Notes: a model not told the origin generated them from the letters alone. Positions 37,476 to 62,566 are shown, numbered from the stretch's first letter. The stretch is DNA of 64,000 bases from Ovis canadensis (GCF_042477335.2 NC_091247.1:766501-830500); one strand, 5' to 3'. Translations and numbers: made by a program.

Positions 37476-38410
37476 GGCTTGAGAGCTTCCAGGCCTGCGT
37501 CTGCTCACGGTCATCACTAACCAGCTTCACTTAAGTGGGACGTCAGTCTGGCTCGGTTGTGGGAATGCGGGACGTGGTGTTGACTCACAGCACTGCTGCT
37601 GCCCTAGGGTACGATTAAATGCACCTGTGACTCACACAGACACACAGACACACAAAGATGCCGCCGGGACTGGACCCCTGAGTCCGGTGCATCAGAGTCT
37701 GTGGTCAGGACAGAGGAATGCTGGGGTGCCGCCTCTGGCCTCCAGTGGGAGAGAGGTCCTGTCCATCCAGGGGGAGGAGGGGGAGCCTCCAGCTGCACCG
37801 CCAGGCCTGGGGCTCAACCGGAGCCCAACCTGGTTCCCCATGTGGAGGGAACAGCTTCCCCTCCTCCCTGACTCCAACCCAGGGGCTCTAGCAAGGGCTG
37901 TCAATCACACATACAGCCCCTCGGCCTTGGTCCATTGGCTGAGAGGGAGTCACGTGACTCAAGCAGGACCCCCCCCACCGCCCCCTCAGGGTTTTCCCCG
38001 AGGATTTTGACCAAATCAGTCACCGGGGTGAGAACCGATCTCTGAAAGTTGAGTCTCTTGTGGACGCTTCCGTCAGGAGGACGCTGACAGGCAGGTGGAG
38101 CTTTTGTGCTGTGTCCAGACTCCTGGCCTGCAGCCAGTCAAGGGCCTGCCTCCAGACCAGGCCTGGGGAGCTGGGGCTGGCTATCTGCAGGCCTGGCCCC
38201 TGGGACTCCGTCCTCGACCTGGGGGAGCCCGAGGGCCCTCACCAGCACGGCTGCAGACCCCCACGGTGCCATCTTGCTTGCCCTCACGCTGATTTCCGTC
38301 ACACACCATGTCCAGATGGTTCTTCTGCCCGCCGCCCCCACAAGATCCTCCTGTCCCTGTCCTCACTGACTTTCCAAACCCTAACTTTCTGGCAAGCCCG
38401 TCTTCCCAAC
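37476..38410. other. Intergenic, nothing recognised
   Basis: About 0.9 kb between SINEs without a recognisable gene or repeat. Open frames lack domain signatures. Confidence 0.4.
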
Positions 38411-38632
38411 AGGTGTCCCAGGTGGCACAGCGGTAAAGAATCTGCCTGCCAATGCAGGAGACACAAAAGATGCAGGTTTGATCCCTGGGTCGGGAAGATC
38501 CCCTGGAGGAGGAAATGGCAACCCGCTCCAGCATTCTTGCTGGAAAATTCCATGGACAGAGGAGCCTGGTGGGCTACTGTCCATGGGATTGCAGAGTCAG
38601 ACACGACTGAGAGACTGAGCTTGCAAGCACGC
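38411..38632 (+). mobile_element. Bov-tA SINE
   Basis: Full-length: AAAGAATCTGCCTGCCAATG, TTTGATCCCTGGGTCGGGAA, CCTGGTGGGCTACTGTCC, GTCAGACACGACTGAGAGAC. Confidence 0.93.
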
Positions 38633-39844
38633 ATCTTCTCAAGATTACAGTGTCCCCACAGGTCCCACTGTAGGGGGACTTTCGTATTTCACTCACCCAC
38701 AGACATTTGCTGGGCTCCCGTGGCCCGGCAGGCACTGCTCTACGTTACTGGAGTCCAGCAGTCGGAAAGTGAGATTCCTGACCTAGCACACGGCAAGCAG
38801 ATAAGGATCTCAGACCGTTTCCCGCAGTGTCCCATGCTCCGAGGAGAAGGAGAGAGGAGGGGAGGACAGAGCTCGATGGGGCCGTGGGGTGGTTTCCGCA
38901 CCCCTGCGACGTCTTCGACGTGCTCCCCTTCAGAGGGTGCCCAGTCTCTCTCTCTGTATGTGGTGGGACTGGCAGACTGCTTCCGAGAGGGGTGTGGCAG
39001 AGGGACACGGGTGGCTCTCAAGGGGAGGTCCGAGGAACAGCTGTGCTCCGGTGCCATCCTTCCGGGGTCACCTGCTCCGAGGGAGGCCCGTGTGGACAGG
39101 CACTCCTGCCAGTGGCCCCCTGCCAGTGGCCAGCACCGATTTGCCAGCTGTGGGCGTGAACCCCTTTGGACACTCCAGGCGCCCTCCGGACTCACCCGGC
39201 CTTCGAGCGTGGCCCACGTCTTGGGTGTCACCTCGTGAGGGACCTGGGGCCGGAGCCATTCTGCACACTGCTGCAGAATTCCTGACGGAAACTGGGAGAC
39301 ATAATGCGTGTTTATTGTTGTTTTGATCAATGGATGGTTAAATAATCAATGCAGGCTGATTTTTTTCTGAATGAAATGAGAGACCAAGCCGTGCAAATAT
39401 CTGAGGAAAGAGTGTTCCAGGGACGGGGATGCCAGAGCTTGGAGCAGGGGAGGCAGGAAAGAGGCCGTGGAGGTGGGGAGCCCTCATGGGCCCCGGCTTA
39501 ATTCTATGTGAGATCGGAAGGATTAGACCAGGAGAGGGACATGGTTCAGTTTAACTTTTGGAGAGAACCATCCAGCTGCTATGTGGATAATGAGAGCAGA
39601 AGGGGGTGGCCACCCAGGAAGTTACCGGGATAATTCGTGTTCCAGTGTAGAGATACAGATGCGGCAAGATAGGGGACAAGAAGGTCAGGAGCCAAGAATA
39701 ACTCCGGAGTTTCTGTCCTGAGCAGCTGAGAGGATGGCGGCACCGCCGTGAGGAAGAGACAGATGCAGGTCTAGGAGGTGTTTTGAAGCAAGAATCAGGA
39801 CTTTTCATTTTCCTGTAAAGCTCCCACTAGGCCACAGATCCTGC
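38633..39844. other. Intergenic, nothing recognised
   Basis: No exon of DPP7, the expected neighbour in other mammals, and no repeat family could be recognised here on either strand. Confidence 0.4.
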
Positions 39845-40135
39845 ATGCTTTGACAGGCTGTGTGTTTTGTTTTCATTAAGTTGCACAGTTTTCCTAATTT
39901 CTCCTGTGATTTCTGCTTTGACTTATGGGTTATTTAGAAGTCTGTTGTTTAATTTTCAAATATTTGGAAATCCTCTGAATGTATTTCTGCTACTGATCAC
40001 ATATGTTACAGAGCACATATGTTGTATGATCTTAAATATATTGAGACTTATTTTATGGTTCATAAGGTGGTTTTTCTTGGTGAATATTCTGTGAACCTAG
40101 AGGAAATTGTGCATTTTGCTGCTGTTGGGTGCAGT
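39845..40135 (-). mobile_element. L1 LINE fragment (out of order)
   Basis: AT-rich antisense L1-like sequence (CTTATGGGTTATTTAGAAGTC, TGTTGTTTAATTTTCAAATA). This part normally lies 5' of the portion found at 40138-42110, so it is rearranged or a separate insertion. Confidence 0.55.
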
Positions 40136-40137
40136 GT

Positions 40138-42110
40138 TTTGATAAATGTGAATGCTCCTCAGGGAGGTTTTATTGAGCATTTTCCTTAGTGACTGACTAT
40201 GTTCAGCATCTTTTCTTGTGCTTATTGGCCTTTTGTATATTTTCTTTGGAGAAATGTTTATTTGAATATGTCGCCCATATTAACTGTGTTAATTTTCTTC
40301 TTTGTATTGAGTTTACATGTCTTATATTCTAGATAAAGCTCTTTTATCGGATATTATGTTTTTTAATATTTTCTCCATGTCTGTGACTTGCGTTTTCATT
40401 TTCTTAATGTGGTCTTTAACGTGCAAGACTTTTAAATGTTGATGAGGTCCAGTTACCAAACTTTTTGGTAGTTGATTGTGCTCTGGTATATCTAAAGTAT
40501 CTTTGCCCAATCCAAAGCCACAAAGATTTTATTTTACGTTTTCATCCAAGAGCTGTGTAGTTTGGGTTCTCACGCTTAGGTCTCTGACCCACTTTGAGCT
40601 CTTTCCTGCATGTGGCATAAGTCCAGGGGCACATTCATTCATTTCATGTAGGTATCTGATTGACCCAGCACCATTTGTTGAAAAAAGCTATCCTTTAATC
40701 ACTGAGCTTTCTTACTGTCTTTGTCGGACGTCGGTTGACCATGAATGTAAGGGTCGGCTTCTCAAATCTCGGTTCTGCCCCACTGACCTACGTGCCTTGG
40801 CATGCCAGGACCGCACTGTCTTGATAACTGCAGCTCTGCACAGCTAGTGCCATTTCTCCAGCTTCATTCTTTTTCAGGGTTGTTTCGGCTAGTCTGGGGC
40901 CTTTGTAATCACAAATATAATTTAGGATCATCTTGTCAATTTCTGCTAAGATTTGATAGAGACTGCAGTACATTTATATGTTAATTAAGACAATTGCAGT
41001 CTTAAAAATGGGGTCTTTCAATCCCTTATTAATATTTAGAACATCTTTATTTTCAGCAGTGTTTTGTAGATTTTTATGTACAAAAACTTGCAGCTATTTC
41101 ATTAAATTTATTCCTGTTTTTTTTTTTTGCTGCAATTTTGAATGAAACTGTTTCTTTATTTTTAGCCTGTCATCAGTAATGTGCATGTGGAAATAAAACT
41201 GACTTTCAAGCATCGATCTTGTGTCTGTGCACTTTCTGAACCTGTTTATTAGTTCTAGTAGGGTTTTTGGTTGTTCTCAACTCCTGAGCATTTTGTAGGA
41301 ATCACGCTGTCTGTGTGTTAATAGGCGGTTTCCTTTCTTCCTTCCCGGTCTGGAAGCTGTTTGTGTCTTTCTTGGGAGAATGAACTAGACAGAAACTCTC
41401 GTTCCAAGACTGAAACAGTGAGAGCAGACATCTGTGCCTCACTTCTGATCCCAGAGGGAAAGCATTTGAGTTTTCACTATCAAGTACAATAATAGCTATT
41501 GGGTCTTGCAGGCAATTGTACCAGGTTAGGAAGTCCTCTTCTTTCCCTAGTTTGTTGAGAGTATTTATTGTGGATAGGCACTGGATTTTTCAAATGCTTA
41601 TCTTCTGCATTTACTGAAACGATCCTGTCGCTTTGGTGCTTTCTTGGCATGGTGTATGACAGCAATTTATGGATGTTAAACCGAGCTTACATCCCTGGGA
41701 AAAATGGTCAAAATGTACAGTGTTTCCTGAATATTGCTGAATTCTTTTAGCTAACATTTTGTAGAGAATTTTTGCATTTATCTTAACGGGAGATATTGGT
41801 CTGTAGTTTTCTAGTGATTCCTCGTTCCAGTTTGGTATTAAGTTAATATTGGCCTCATAGAATGAGCTGGAAAGTGTTTGCGCCGCTTTTCTTTCCCGGA
41901 AGAGTTTGTGAATGTTGATGCCAATTCTCCTTTGAGTGTTTGGTAGGCTTCCCCAGCAGCGCCGCTGGGGCCTGGGCTTCCTCTTGGAGGGAGGCTGCAT
42001 CACTGGCCCAGCTCTCTTAGACACCTGTTCGTGTTTTCCATTTCTTCTTGCATCAGTTTCGGTCATTTGTATCTTTTTAGGAATTTTTTTCCATTTTATC
42101 CAAACCCTAG
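40138..42110 (-). mobile_element. L1 LINE fragment, antisense ORF2
   Basis: The minus strand encodes decayed L1 reverse transcriptase with SSFYEANINLIPNWNEES and NYRPISPVKINAKILYKMLA (about 41790-41860). Other antisense L1 hallmarks are CCAGCACCATTTGTTGAAAA (40665) and CACTGTCTTGATAACTGCAG (40814). Several stops and frameshifts mean it is dead. It ends abruptly at about 42110. Confidence 0.88.
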
Positions 42111-44112
42111 CACGGCACTGTGTTTGAAGGGGCTGCTCCTCCCTCCCTGGCAGCTGAGCCTGGGGTCACAGCTGGGCGCCCCTTCCCTGCCCGGCTGAGG
42201 CCCACAGCAGGTCCAGAGCTGGCTCTCTGGGAAGCTTGGCCTGCACGCCTGGCAGAGTTCTCTCGAGTTCCGTCCAAAGCCTCAGCCCCCAGAAAACAGT
42301 GGGACCCGTGGAGGGCGCTCCCCGCCGCCCCAAGCCTACAGGGAGCTTCTGACAACAATGCCTGTGCTCCTTACTGCCGCCTCCCCCCCACCGCCCCCAG
42401 GGAGGGGTGGGCACAGTCCCTCACTGCACACCCTCAGCCTGGTCAAGATGGGGAGAAGCCGGCTGCCTCTGGTCTCTTTCCACGGGCTTGGCTGCTTGGG
42501 CCCTGCCCGCTTCCCGCCTGGAGAGCAGCGCAGGGCGCCTGTCCCCTCCTCCTGTGAAGAGTGTCCTAAGTGCGGCCTGCAGCTCGGCCAGGCCCGCCCC
42601 GCCCCTCCCTGCTCCTCCAGCCCACATGCGGCTGACTCCCACAGGAAGGGTGCTGTCCCGGGGGCTTCAGTGGCAGTGAGCCTCCCAGGGGCTTGGAGTG
42701 GCCCAGTGGCTCGTCCACGCCTCCCGCCCCGGGTGTGACGGCGGGGTCAGGGCCAGGCCCAGGGCCCGGAGGACGGCTGTGCCTCCATCCAGGCTTTGCC
42801 GTCAGTCCTAACCTGTGCCTTACTTGCCTTCTCCCAGCTGCTCCACAGGCAAGCAGAGGGCCTGGGGCAGAGGAGGGTCACCAAGGAGGAGGCCGAGGTT
42901 GAGGGTCCCGCCCGGCCCAGGGGCTCCTCACTGCCAAGTCGAGTTTGTTGGGTAAACTATTAAAACAGCTTGCTTTCACAAAACCTTTTTATTTTCAAAT
43001 AATTACACCTTCGCGTGAGGTCTCGCTCAGCGCAGAGAGGCCCCGGGTGCACCTCACCGTCTCCTGCAATGTCTGTCCTGCGATGCGAGGGCGCCGGGAC
43101 CAGGAGGCCCCGGTCATGCTGGGTCCTCTCCCAGGTGAGGCTCCCTGTGGGTCGGGGGTCCCAAGGCTACAGGCACCTCCCTCCTGCTTCCTTAGGAGCC
43201 ACGTGCCCCCATCATCTCTCACTCAGACAGCTGCTAATTGAAGCAACTGAGTTTTGGAAGATGGACAAACTCAGTTTTCCCAGAATGCAGGGATTTCCAG
43301 TCAACACAAGGTGCTGCGATCCAGCCCGGCCTGGCGAGCGCGCTCTCACCAGCGAGTGTGGCAGGAGCAGCTCGGGGTGTCCCAGGTCTGCGTCTGTCCA
43401 GGGGCTGCAGCCTGCTGGCCCTGGGGAAGCGAGAGCCCGCAGGCTGAGCTGAACCCAATCTGGGCTGCCCAGGAACCTCCCTGTGCTCCATCCAGCTCTT
43501 TCCCAGGGTTGCAGGGAGCCTGGGAAGACCCAGTGGATCGGGCACCTTGGGGGCTGGTCCAGAAGCTGTCCCTTCAACCAGCTCTGTTGGTGGGGAGGGT
43601 GAGAAACCATGACAAACCCTCCTCCAGATGCCACCGTTTCCCTGGTGGCTGGTTGTGCCGGGAGGAGTCCTGAGGGCACGTCTGGAACTGCCAGCGGAGT
43701 GCGTGTGGGAGACCTGCAGCGGCCCCAGAGAGGAGGGGGCGCAGGGAGGGCAGTCTCTGGGTCAGGGGCAGACAGGCCCAGGTGCTGGGCAGTAGGGGCC
43801 TGTGCTGGGGAGCCCTCCTGGGGAAGGTCATAGCTGGGATGGCAGGAAGCCGTGGGTTCCCCCATGGGGAGTGGGCATTGGGAAAGCCCTAGGGAGGGGC
43901 TGCAGAGAACACCGGGTGGGGCCCTCTGCAGCCCAGGCCTCCCTGGCCCTGTGTGTTGAGGGGAAGAAGCTCACAGCAGCGCCGCGCTCTTTGCTGCATT
44001 CTGAAGACGACGGAGTCTGCTGGCCGAGAATAAGCACTCGGTTATTCCACCAGTGAAAGTGGACGTTGGAACATCACAGGCACTGCAATTTGGGACACGC
44101 AGGCTATAGCAA
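42111..44112. other. Intergenic, GC-rich, nothing recognised
   Basis: A sharp return to GC-rich sequence after the L1. No exon or repeat was recognised. Confidence 0.4.
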
Positions 44113-44365
44113 GGAGAAGGCAATGGCACCCCACTCCAGTACTCTTGCCTGGAAAATCTCATGGACGCAGGAGCCTGGTGGGCTGCAGTCCATGGGGTCT
44201 CGGAGAGTCGGACACGACTGACTTCACTTTCATTCTTCACTTTCATGCATTGGAGAAGGAAATGGCAACCCACTCCCCCAGGGACGGGGGAGCCTGGTGG
44301 GCTGCCGTCTGTGGGGTCGCACAGAGTCGGACACGACTGAAGCGACTTAGCAGCAGCAGCAGCAG
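44113..44365 (+). mobile_element. Bov-A2 SINE (dimeric)
   Basis: Two related monomers: GGAGAAGGCAATGGCACCCC and GGAGAAGGAAATGGCAACCC. They are joined by the linker CTTCACTTTCATTCTTCACT and end GACTTAGCAGCAGCAGCAGC. Confidence 0.95.
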
Positions 44366-45072
44366 GCTCTAGCAAAAGCCATATGTAAGCCCAACAAACA
44401 GGAGAGGAATGGTTACTTTATAGAGAAAAGTGAGGAGGCTGAGAGGTTTGGGGTTTTTTGCTGTTATTGTTTTAAATGAAATCTCCCTGGGAAAGACTGC
44501 GACTTCAGGGTGAGGATGGTTTCTCGGCTAAGTCACTGAGGTAGGTGACTTCCTCTAGGAGAAGCGATGCGCTTGTTCGTGGGGGCCTGTCATTGATGGT
44601 TCTTTCCTGTTAGCCTTCTTCCATTGTGCTTTGTCACTGGCTGTGGACCTGGAACAAGAAAACAGCCAGTTATTTTACCAGCAACGTGGGTTTATTGTGG
44701 AACAGTTAAGAACCGGAATCCAAGACAAACAAAGGTGACCTTCCAGCAAGTGCTGAGAACAAAAGGAACCCTTTCATAGACGACAGGAGGCTGTTCTAAA
44801 CAAGGGTCCATGGGAGAAAACCGGGAGCCGGAAGTGTGGCGGCTTTTTATTCGCTGCCCTGCCTCTCATTGGCTGAACGGTTGCCGAGCGGGGAGAAAAC
44901 CTCCCTCTGCCTGGGGCGCAGGTCAGCACCTTCCTGTGGGGTCTGCTATTGAGGCTGCCCCCTAGGGCGAGAGCGCTCCCGCTCCTGGTCTCCTGACTGC
45001 ACCTCCCTGAGGGTTTCCTTGACTAATTTTCGTTCACTGAGGGTTCCCTTTACTAAGTTTAATAAGTTCAAT
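44366..45072. other. Intergenic, nothing recognised
   Basis: AT-richer sequence ahead of the MAN1B1 promoter with no recognised repeat; possibly old transposon remnants. Confidence 0.35.
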
Positions 45073-45260
45073 TGACTTCGCCTGTGGCTCAGCTGGTAAA
45101 GAATCCGCCTGCAACGCGGGAGACCCGGATTCGATTCCCGGGTCGGGAAGATACCCTGGAGAAGGGAACGCTACCCACCCCAGTATCCTGGCCTGTAGAA
45201 TCCCACAGACTATACCGACTCTGGGCCGCAAAGAGTCGGGCACGACTGAGCGACTTTCAG
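45073..45260 (+). mobile_element. Bov-tA SINE (first of a tandem pair)
   Basis: GACTTCGCCTGTGGCTCAGC, GATTCGATTCCCGGGTCGGG, and AGAGTCGGGCACGACTGAGC at the end. Confidence 0.93.
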
Positions 45261-45270
45261 ACGTATAGGT

Positions 45271-45490
45271 CCAGTGGCTTTCCTGGTGATGGCAGAGACT
45301 CTGCCTGCAACGCAGGAGACCTGGGTTGGATCCCTGAATCAGGAAGACCCCCTGGAGAAGGGAGTGGAACCCACTCCAGCATTCTTGCCTGGATAATTCC
45401 AGGGACAGAGGAGCCCACAGCCTGGTGGGCTACAGTCATGGGGTCGCAGAGTTGGATGCGACTAAGTGGCGTGCGCGCGCACACACACAC
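45271..45490 (+). mobile_element. Bov-tA SINE (second of a tandem pair) with GCGC/CA tail
   Basis: CTCTGCCTGCAACGCAGGAG, CTGGTGGGCTACAGTCATGG, GAGTTGGATGCGACTAAG, then GTGCGCGCGCACACACACAC. It has the same orientation as the copy ten bases upstream. Confidence 0.92.
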
Positions 45491-45802
45491 TCGATGAAGA
45501 CCCCGAGGGCCCCCCCGCCTGGCTCTGCAGCCCTCTGCCCCCCCTGAGCCCGGTCGGCCAGGCCCCAGCCCCACGCCACGGCTCCGGGAAGACAGCCGGG
45601 TCAAGTCCGCCCCGAGCCCCGCGCGCGCGGCGGAGCCGCCCGGGAAGGCTCGGCCGGTCCCCCAGGCCTTCGCGGGGGAGCCGGGCGGGGACGCAGCTCC
45701 GCGAGCGCCGGGCCAGAGCCGCTCCTCGGCCGCCGCGCAGAGCGGGTAACGGTCGGCGGGCTTCTGCGCGCGCGGAGTACCGGCAGCAGCACCGCCGCCG
45801 GC

Positions 45803-58629
<12,827 letters not shown>

Positions 58630-58908
58630 GGCGGGATGGCTCTCGAGTAGGCGCTGCCCAGGAGGCTGATACGTGCTGTCTGTGAGGATGCCTGTCGGCA
58701 AGGCCCGGGCCCTGGCCTTGGCTGTGCGGTGACCCCCCAGCTGGCGGCACGTCTCCGGGCCGGGCTGGTGACGGAGGCCGGCGGGCCGCAGGGCCGGGCT
58801 GTCTCGGGGCCTCGTGGCTGCCTGGGGCGGCCCCTGGGCATCTGGTGCTCTGCCGCTGACTCTGCTCCTCGCCTGGTTCCTGCTGGATCACCGTTTGGAA
58901 CACGTGGG

Positions 58909-58914
58909 AATAAA
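58909..58914 (+). promoter_or_regulatory. MAN1B1: MAN1B1 poly(A) signal AATAAA
   Basis: Canonical AATAAA 280 bases after the TAG, followed by GGGCGGTGTGATTCTGGGG, a G/U-rich downstream element. Confidence 0.85.
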
Positions 58915-58929
58915 TGGGCGGTGTGATTC

Positions 58930-59775
58930 TGGGGAATCTTGTCCACTCAGCAAGTTTCTTCCTTCTTCCTAGAAAATCAAATCAAATGACTACATTCCTG
59001 AAGCCTGAATCCTCTCTGCTGCCCTGCAAGGGCTTCCTCGGGGTCCTGGGCAGCTGGTCACCCCAGGCCACTTGGGCCCCGAGCCCGTGATGTGATCAGA
59101 GATGGGCTGAGGGCACAGCCCAGTGCAGCCCAGCTTCAGGGTCACAGCCTGTGAACACGCCTGACCCAGGGGCTCAGGGCATCCTGACCTCATGGGGCTT
59201 CGGGCTCCTGGCTGGCTGTGGTGTTTACATGTTGGACTCAGGGATCCGCCCCTGCCTTTACAGGGCTGGGCAAGGCTGGGAGGCATGTTCACCAGCTCCC
59301 AGCCCAACAGACGGACTTCAGTTGGGATGGAAGCACGTATGCTCTGTGAGGTTCCCCATGTGTTTGCACTGGTCTCTGAAATGCTGGGGGTAGATTGAGA
59401 CACTCCAGGCTTTTGGGTCCCAACTCTATGTTCTGTGCACTGAAAGTCATATTCCCCCCCTTCAGAAATCCTAATCCTGTTAGGTATAATGAAAAACGTC
59501 ATCAAAAAGTTCACAAAGCCTAAGACAAGGGGAGGTTGCAGCCGCAGGGCAGAGGCGGCAACTCCCAGCTCTTGTTCCCCCAAGAGAGACATGCACACAC
59601 ACAAAACCAATCAGAGCCAGCTCTCAACAGCAGCAGCAGCGAGATCACAGACCAAAGGTAAGGCAGGAAAGTGCTCCACCCAAGGGAACAATACTAGTTG
59701 GTAGCAACCATCCCGGAAGAATTTCAGACCCCATAATTATTAGAGAGCAACTTTAAGAGAATTGTTTAAAAATGC
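58930..59775. other. Downstream of MAN1B1, nothing recognised
   Basis: No exon or clear repeat was seen. DPP7, which neighbours MAN1B1 in human and mouse, is not recognised here. Confidence 0.4.
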
Positions 59776-59995
59776 GAGAGGAGAGCTTCTCTGGTGGTTC
59801 AGTAGCTGAGAGTCCACCTGCCAAAGCAGGGGACATGAGTTCGATCCCTGGTGTGGGGAGATGCCCCCTTCTGAGGGTCAACTAAGCCCATGTGCCCTAG
59901 AGCCCATGCTCTGCAGCCACAGAAGCCGCCACAGTGAGAAGCCTGTGCACTGCGGTGAAGAGTAGCCCCTGCTCCCCACAGCTAGAGAACACCGT
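59776..59995 (+). mobile_element. CHR-type SINE
   Basis: AGAGCTTCTCTGGTGGTTCA, GAGAGTCCACCTGCC, ATGAGTTCGATCCCTGGTG, then the CTCTGCAGCCACAGAAGCC body. Confidence 0.82.
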
Positions 59996-60198
59996 CACAT
60001 CGCAACCAGGACCCAGTGCAGTCAGAAGTAGATGGCGTTTAAAACATGCTAGAAGAGCTCAAGGAAAAATGCTCATGGAGGTAGAGGAAATCCAAAACAA
60101 TGAGAAAAGTCACTAACAGAAAGCAAAGGCTCAGAGTGAAAAGCACAACCACTGAAAGGCCCGTTAGGGCAGCAGCAGCGCCAAGCCGGCAAGAGAGA

Positions 60199-60760
60199 GC
60201 TGGAGTCGGGGTGTGAGAGGCCAGCCCAGTCCAGCCCAGTCCAGTCGCTCAGCCGTGTCGACTCTCCGGGACCCCATGAACCGCAGCACGCCAGTCAGCT
60301 GGAGTCGGTGTGTGAGAGGTCAGCCCAGTCCAGTCCAGTCCAGTCCAGTCGCTTAGCCGTGTCGACTCTCTGCGACCCCATGAACCGCAGCATGCCAGTC
60401 CTCCCTGTCCATCACCATCTCCCAGAGTTCACTCAGACTCGTGTCCATCGAGTCCGTGGTGCCATCCAGCCATCTCATCCTCTGCCGTCCCCTTCTCCTC
60501 CTGCCCCCAATCCCTCCCAGCGTCAGGGTCTTTTCCAATGAGTCAACTCTTCACATGAGGTGGCCAGAGTACTGGAGTTTCAGCTTTAGCATCATTCCTT
60601 CCAAAGAACACCCAGGATTGATCTCCTTTAGGATGGACTGGTTAGATCCCCTTGCAGTCCAAGGGACTCTCAAGAGTCTTCTCCAACACCACAGTTCAAA
60701 CGCATCCATTCTTCGGCACTCAGCCTTCTTCACAGTCCCACTCTCATGAGCAGAGAAAAC
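60199..60760 (-). mobile_element. BovB (RTE) LINE 3' fragment, antisense
   Basis: The minus strand encodes the BovB C-terminal peptide ([34 protein letters not shown]). Plus-strand landmarks are CCAGTCCAGTCCAGTCGC and TTCCAATGAGTCAACTCTTC. The first about 100 bp are tandemly duplicated (60199-60298 and 60299-60402). Confidence 0.9.
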
Positions 60761-61077
60761 AACAAACACCAGTAAGCAGAGGCCAGAGAGCCCTGGAGTC
60801 CCTTCCTATGGGTCCCATGCGTGCCTTGTAGTAGTTTCAAAGGAAAGAGAAGAGGGAAAAATGAACAGTTGAAAAACTTACCAAATGCGATGAAAGTACG
60901 AGTCTACAAATCCAAGAAGTCCAGTGACTTCCAAGAATCAAGTCAAAGAGACTGACACCAAGGCACTTTAATAACCAAATTGTTGACAGAATCTTGAAAA
61001 TAGCACAAGAGAAATGACTGCTATATAAAAGCCATCTTCCTATTAACAGATAATTTTTCATCAGAAAATGAGAGATG

Positions 61078-61215
61078 GACTTCCCCGGTGGCCCAGTGGT
61101 TATGGATTTGACTTCCAACGCAGGGGACAGGGGTTTGCTCCCTGGTCCAGGAACTGAGATTCCGTAGCTGTAGGGGATCTGTGCACACCTGCACCCTACA
61201 ACCAAGACCCGCCAG
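61078..61215 (+). mobile_element. CHR-type SINE fragment
   Basis: GACTTCCCCGGTGGCCCAGT, GGTTTGCTCCCTGGTCCAGG, AACTGAGATTCCGTAGCTG. Confidence 0.82.
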
Positions 61216-61344
61216 AACCAGAAACAATCAACTTAAAACAGAAAGCCGTAGAAACCAGGAGGCAACGGCGTATTTAAGGTGATGGGTGAATAAAGTTGTC
61301 AAGCAGAGTCCTGTGCCCAGCAAAATTGACCTTCAAAAATGAAG

Positions 61345-61490
61345 AATTCAGGGCTCCACTGGTTCAGGGACATGAGTTTGAGCAAGCTCTGGGAGGTGAC
61401 GAGAAACACGGAAGCCTGGAGTGCTTCAGTGTGTGGGGTCACAAAGAGTCGGACATGACCAAGCAACGCAACAGCAACAGCGGCGTTCCC
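61345..61490 (+). mobile_element. BovB/Bov-tA 3'-end fragment
   Basis: GACATGAGTTTGAGCAAGCT, CTGGAGTGCTTCAGTGTGTG, GGGGTCACAAAGAGTCGGAC, ending in CAACGCAACAGCAACAG. Confidence 0.75.
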
Positions 61491-62163
61491 AGACAAACAG
61501 CGGTGGAGTCTGTTGCCAGCAGACCTGCCCTGCAGGAAATCCTCACGGTGTCCCTTCCGATTGAAATGAAAGGACATGAGAGAGTACCGCCAAGCCACAG
61601 GGAGAAATAAAGATCTCAGACAAAGGCAAAACCACGGGCAAGTATCAAAGCCAGCATTATATTTTTGGTTATGACTCCACTTTGTATTTACTATAGGGTC
61701 TGAAAGACAAAGGCACGAACAGCGATTACAGACTTACGGTGCTGTGCCCAAATGTGTGGATATGTGATCTACAACAACAGTGTAAACCAGGATTGGAGGC
61801 GCTTTGGAGCACAGTGTATGTGTGTGATCGAGTGAAGTTGTCGTCTACTTAGGGACATTGTCATAAATTTAGGACGTTAACTGTAATCGCCCTGGTAACC
61901 AAAGAAAGTATCTGTGATATACATACACAAGAGTCTCTAAGAAAGCTATTAGAGGTAATAAATTCAGGAAAGTTAGATTAACAGAAAAAAAAAATCAGCT
62001 ACGTTTCCATGCACCTGCAATGAACAATTCAAAAGGAAATTAAAGAAGCAATTCCACTTTAAATAGCATCTAAAAGAATAACTAAAAATAAATTTTACCA
62101 AGGGGGTGATTTAACTGTACATCGCAAACTATAAAACATTGCTAATGGAAATTAGGACTTAAA

Positions 62164-62402
62164 CAGGTGAAACTCCAGTACTTTGGCCACCTCATGTGAA
62201 GAGTTGACTCACTGGAAAAGACTCTGATGCTTGGAGGGATTGGGGGCAGGAGGAAAAGGGGACAACAGAGGATGAGATGGCTGGATGGCATCACCGACTC
62301 GATGGACACGAGTTTGAGTGGACAGGGAGGCCTGGCGTGCTGCGATTCAGGGGTCGAAAAGAGTCAGATATGACTCAGCAACTGAACTGAACTGAACTGA
62401 GG
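62164..62402 (+). mobile_element. BovB 3' tail, sense, inserted in L1
   Basis: GAAACTCCAGTACTTTGGCC, CACTGGAAAAGACTCTGATG, AGATGGCTGGATGGCATCAC, ending in the BovB-typical tandem ACTGAACTGAACTGA. Confidence 0.92.
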
Positions 62403-62435
62403 TAGAAAGGTATCCTTTGTTCATGGGTAGAAAGC

Positions 62436-62566
62436 CTTTTTTTTTTTTTTTTTTGGCTGCACCACTCAGCTTACTGGATCTTAGTTCCCCAACCAGGGAT
62501 AAAACCTGGCTCCAGCAGTGAAAGTGGAGAGTCCTAACCTCTAGACCACAAGGAAGTCCCGGGAAG
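62436..62566 (-). mobile_element. CHR-type SINE, antisense, inserted in L1
   Basis: Oligo-T stretch of about 17, then TTGGCTGCACCACTCAGC, GATCTTAGTTCCCCAACCAG, ending CACAAGGAAGTCCC. Confidence 0.92.

Noticed and set aside
41611-42066. Minus-strand frame with reverse-transcriptase-like sequence.
   Set aside because: Decayed L1 ORF2 inside a fragment; annotated as a mobile element, not as a gene.
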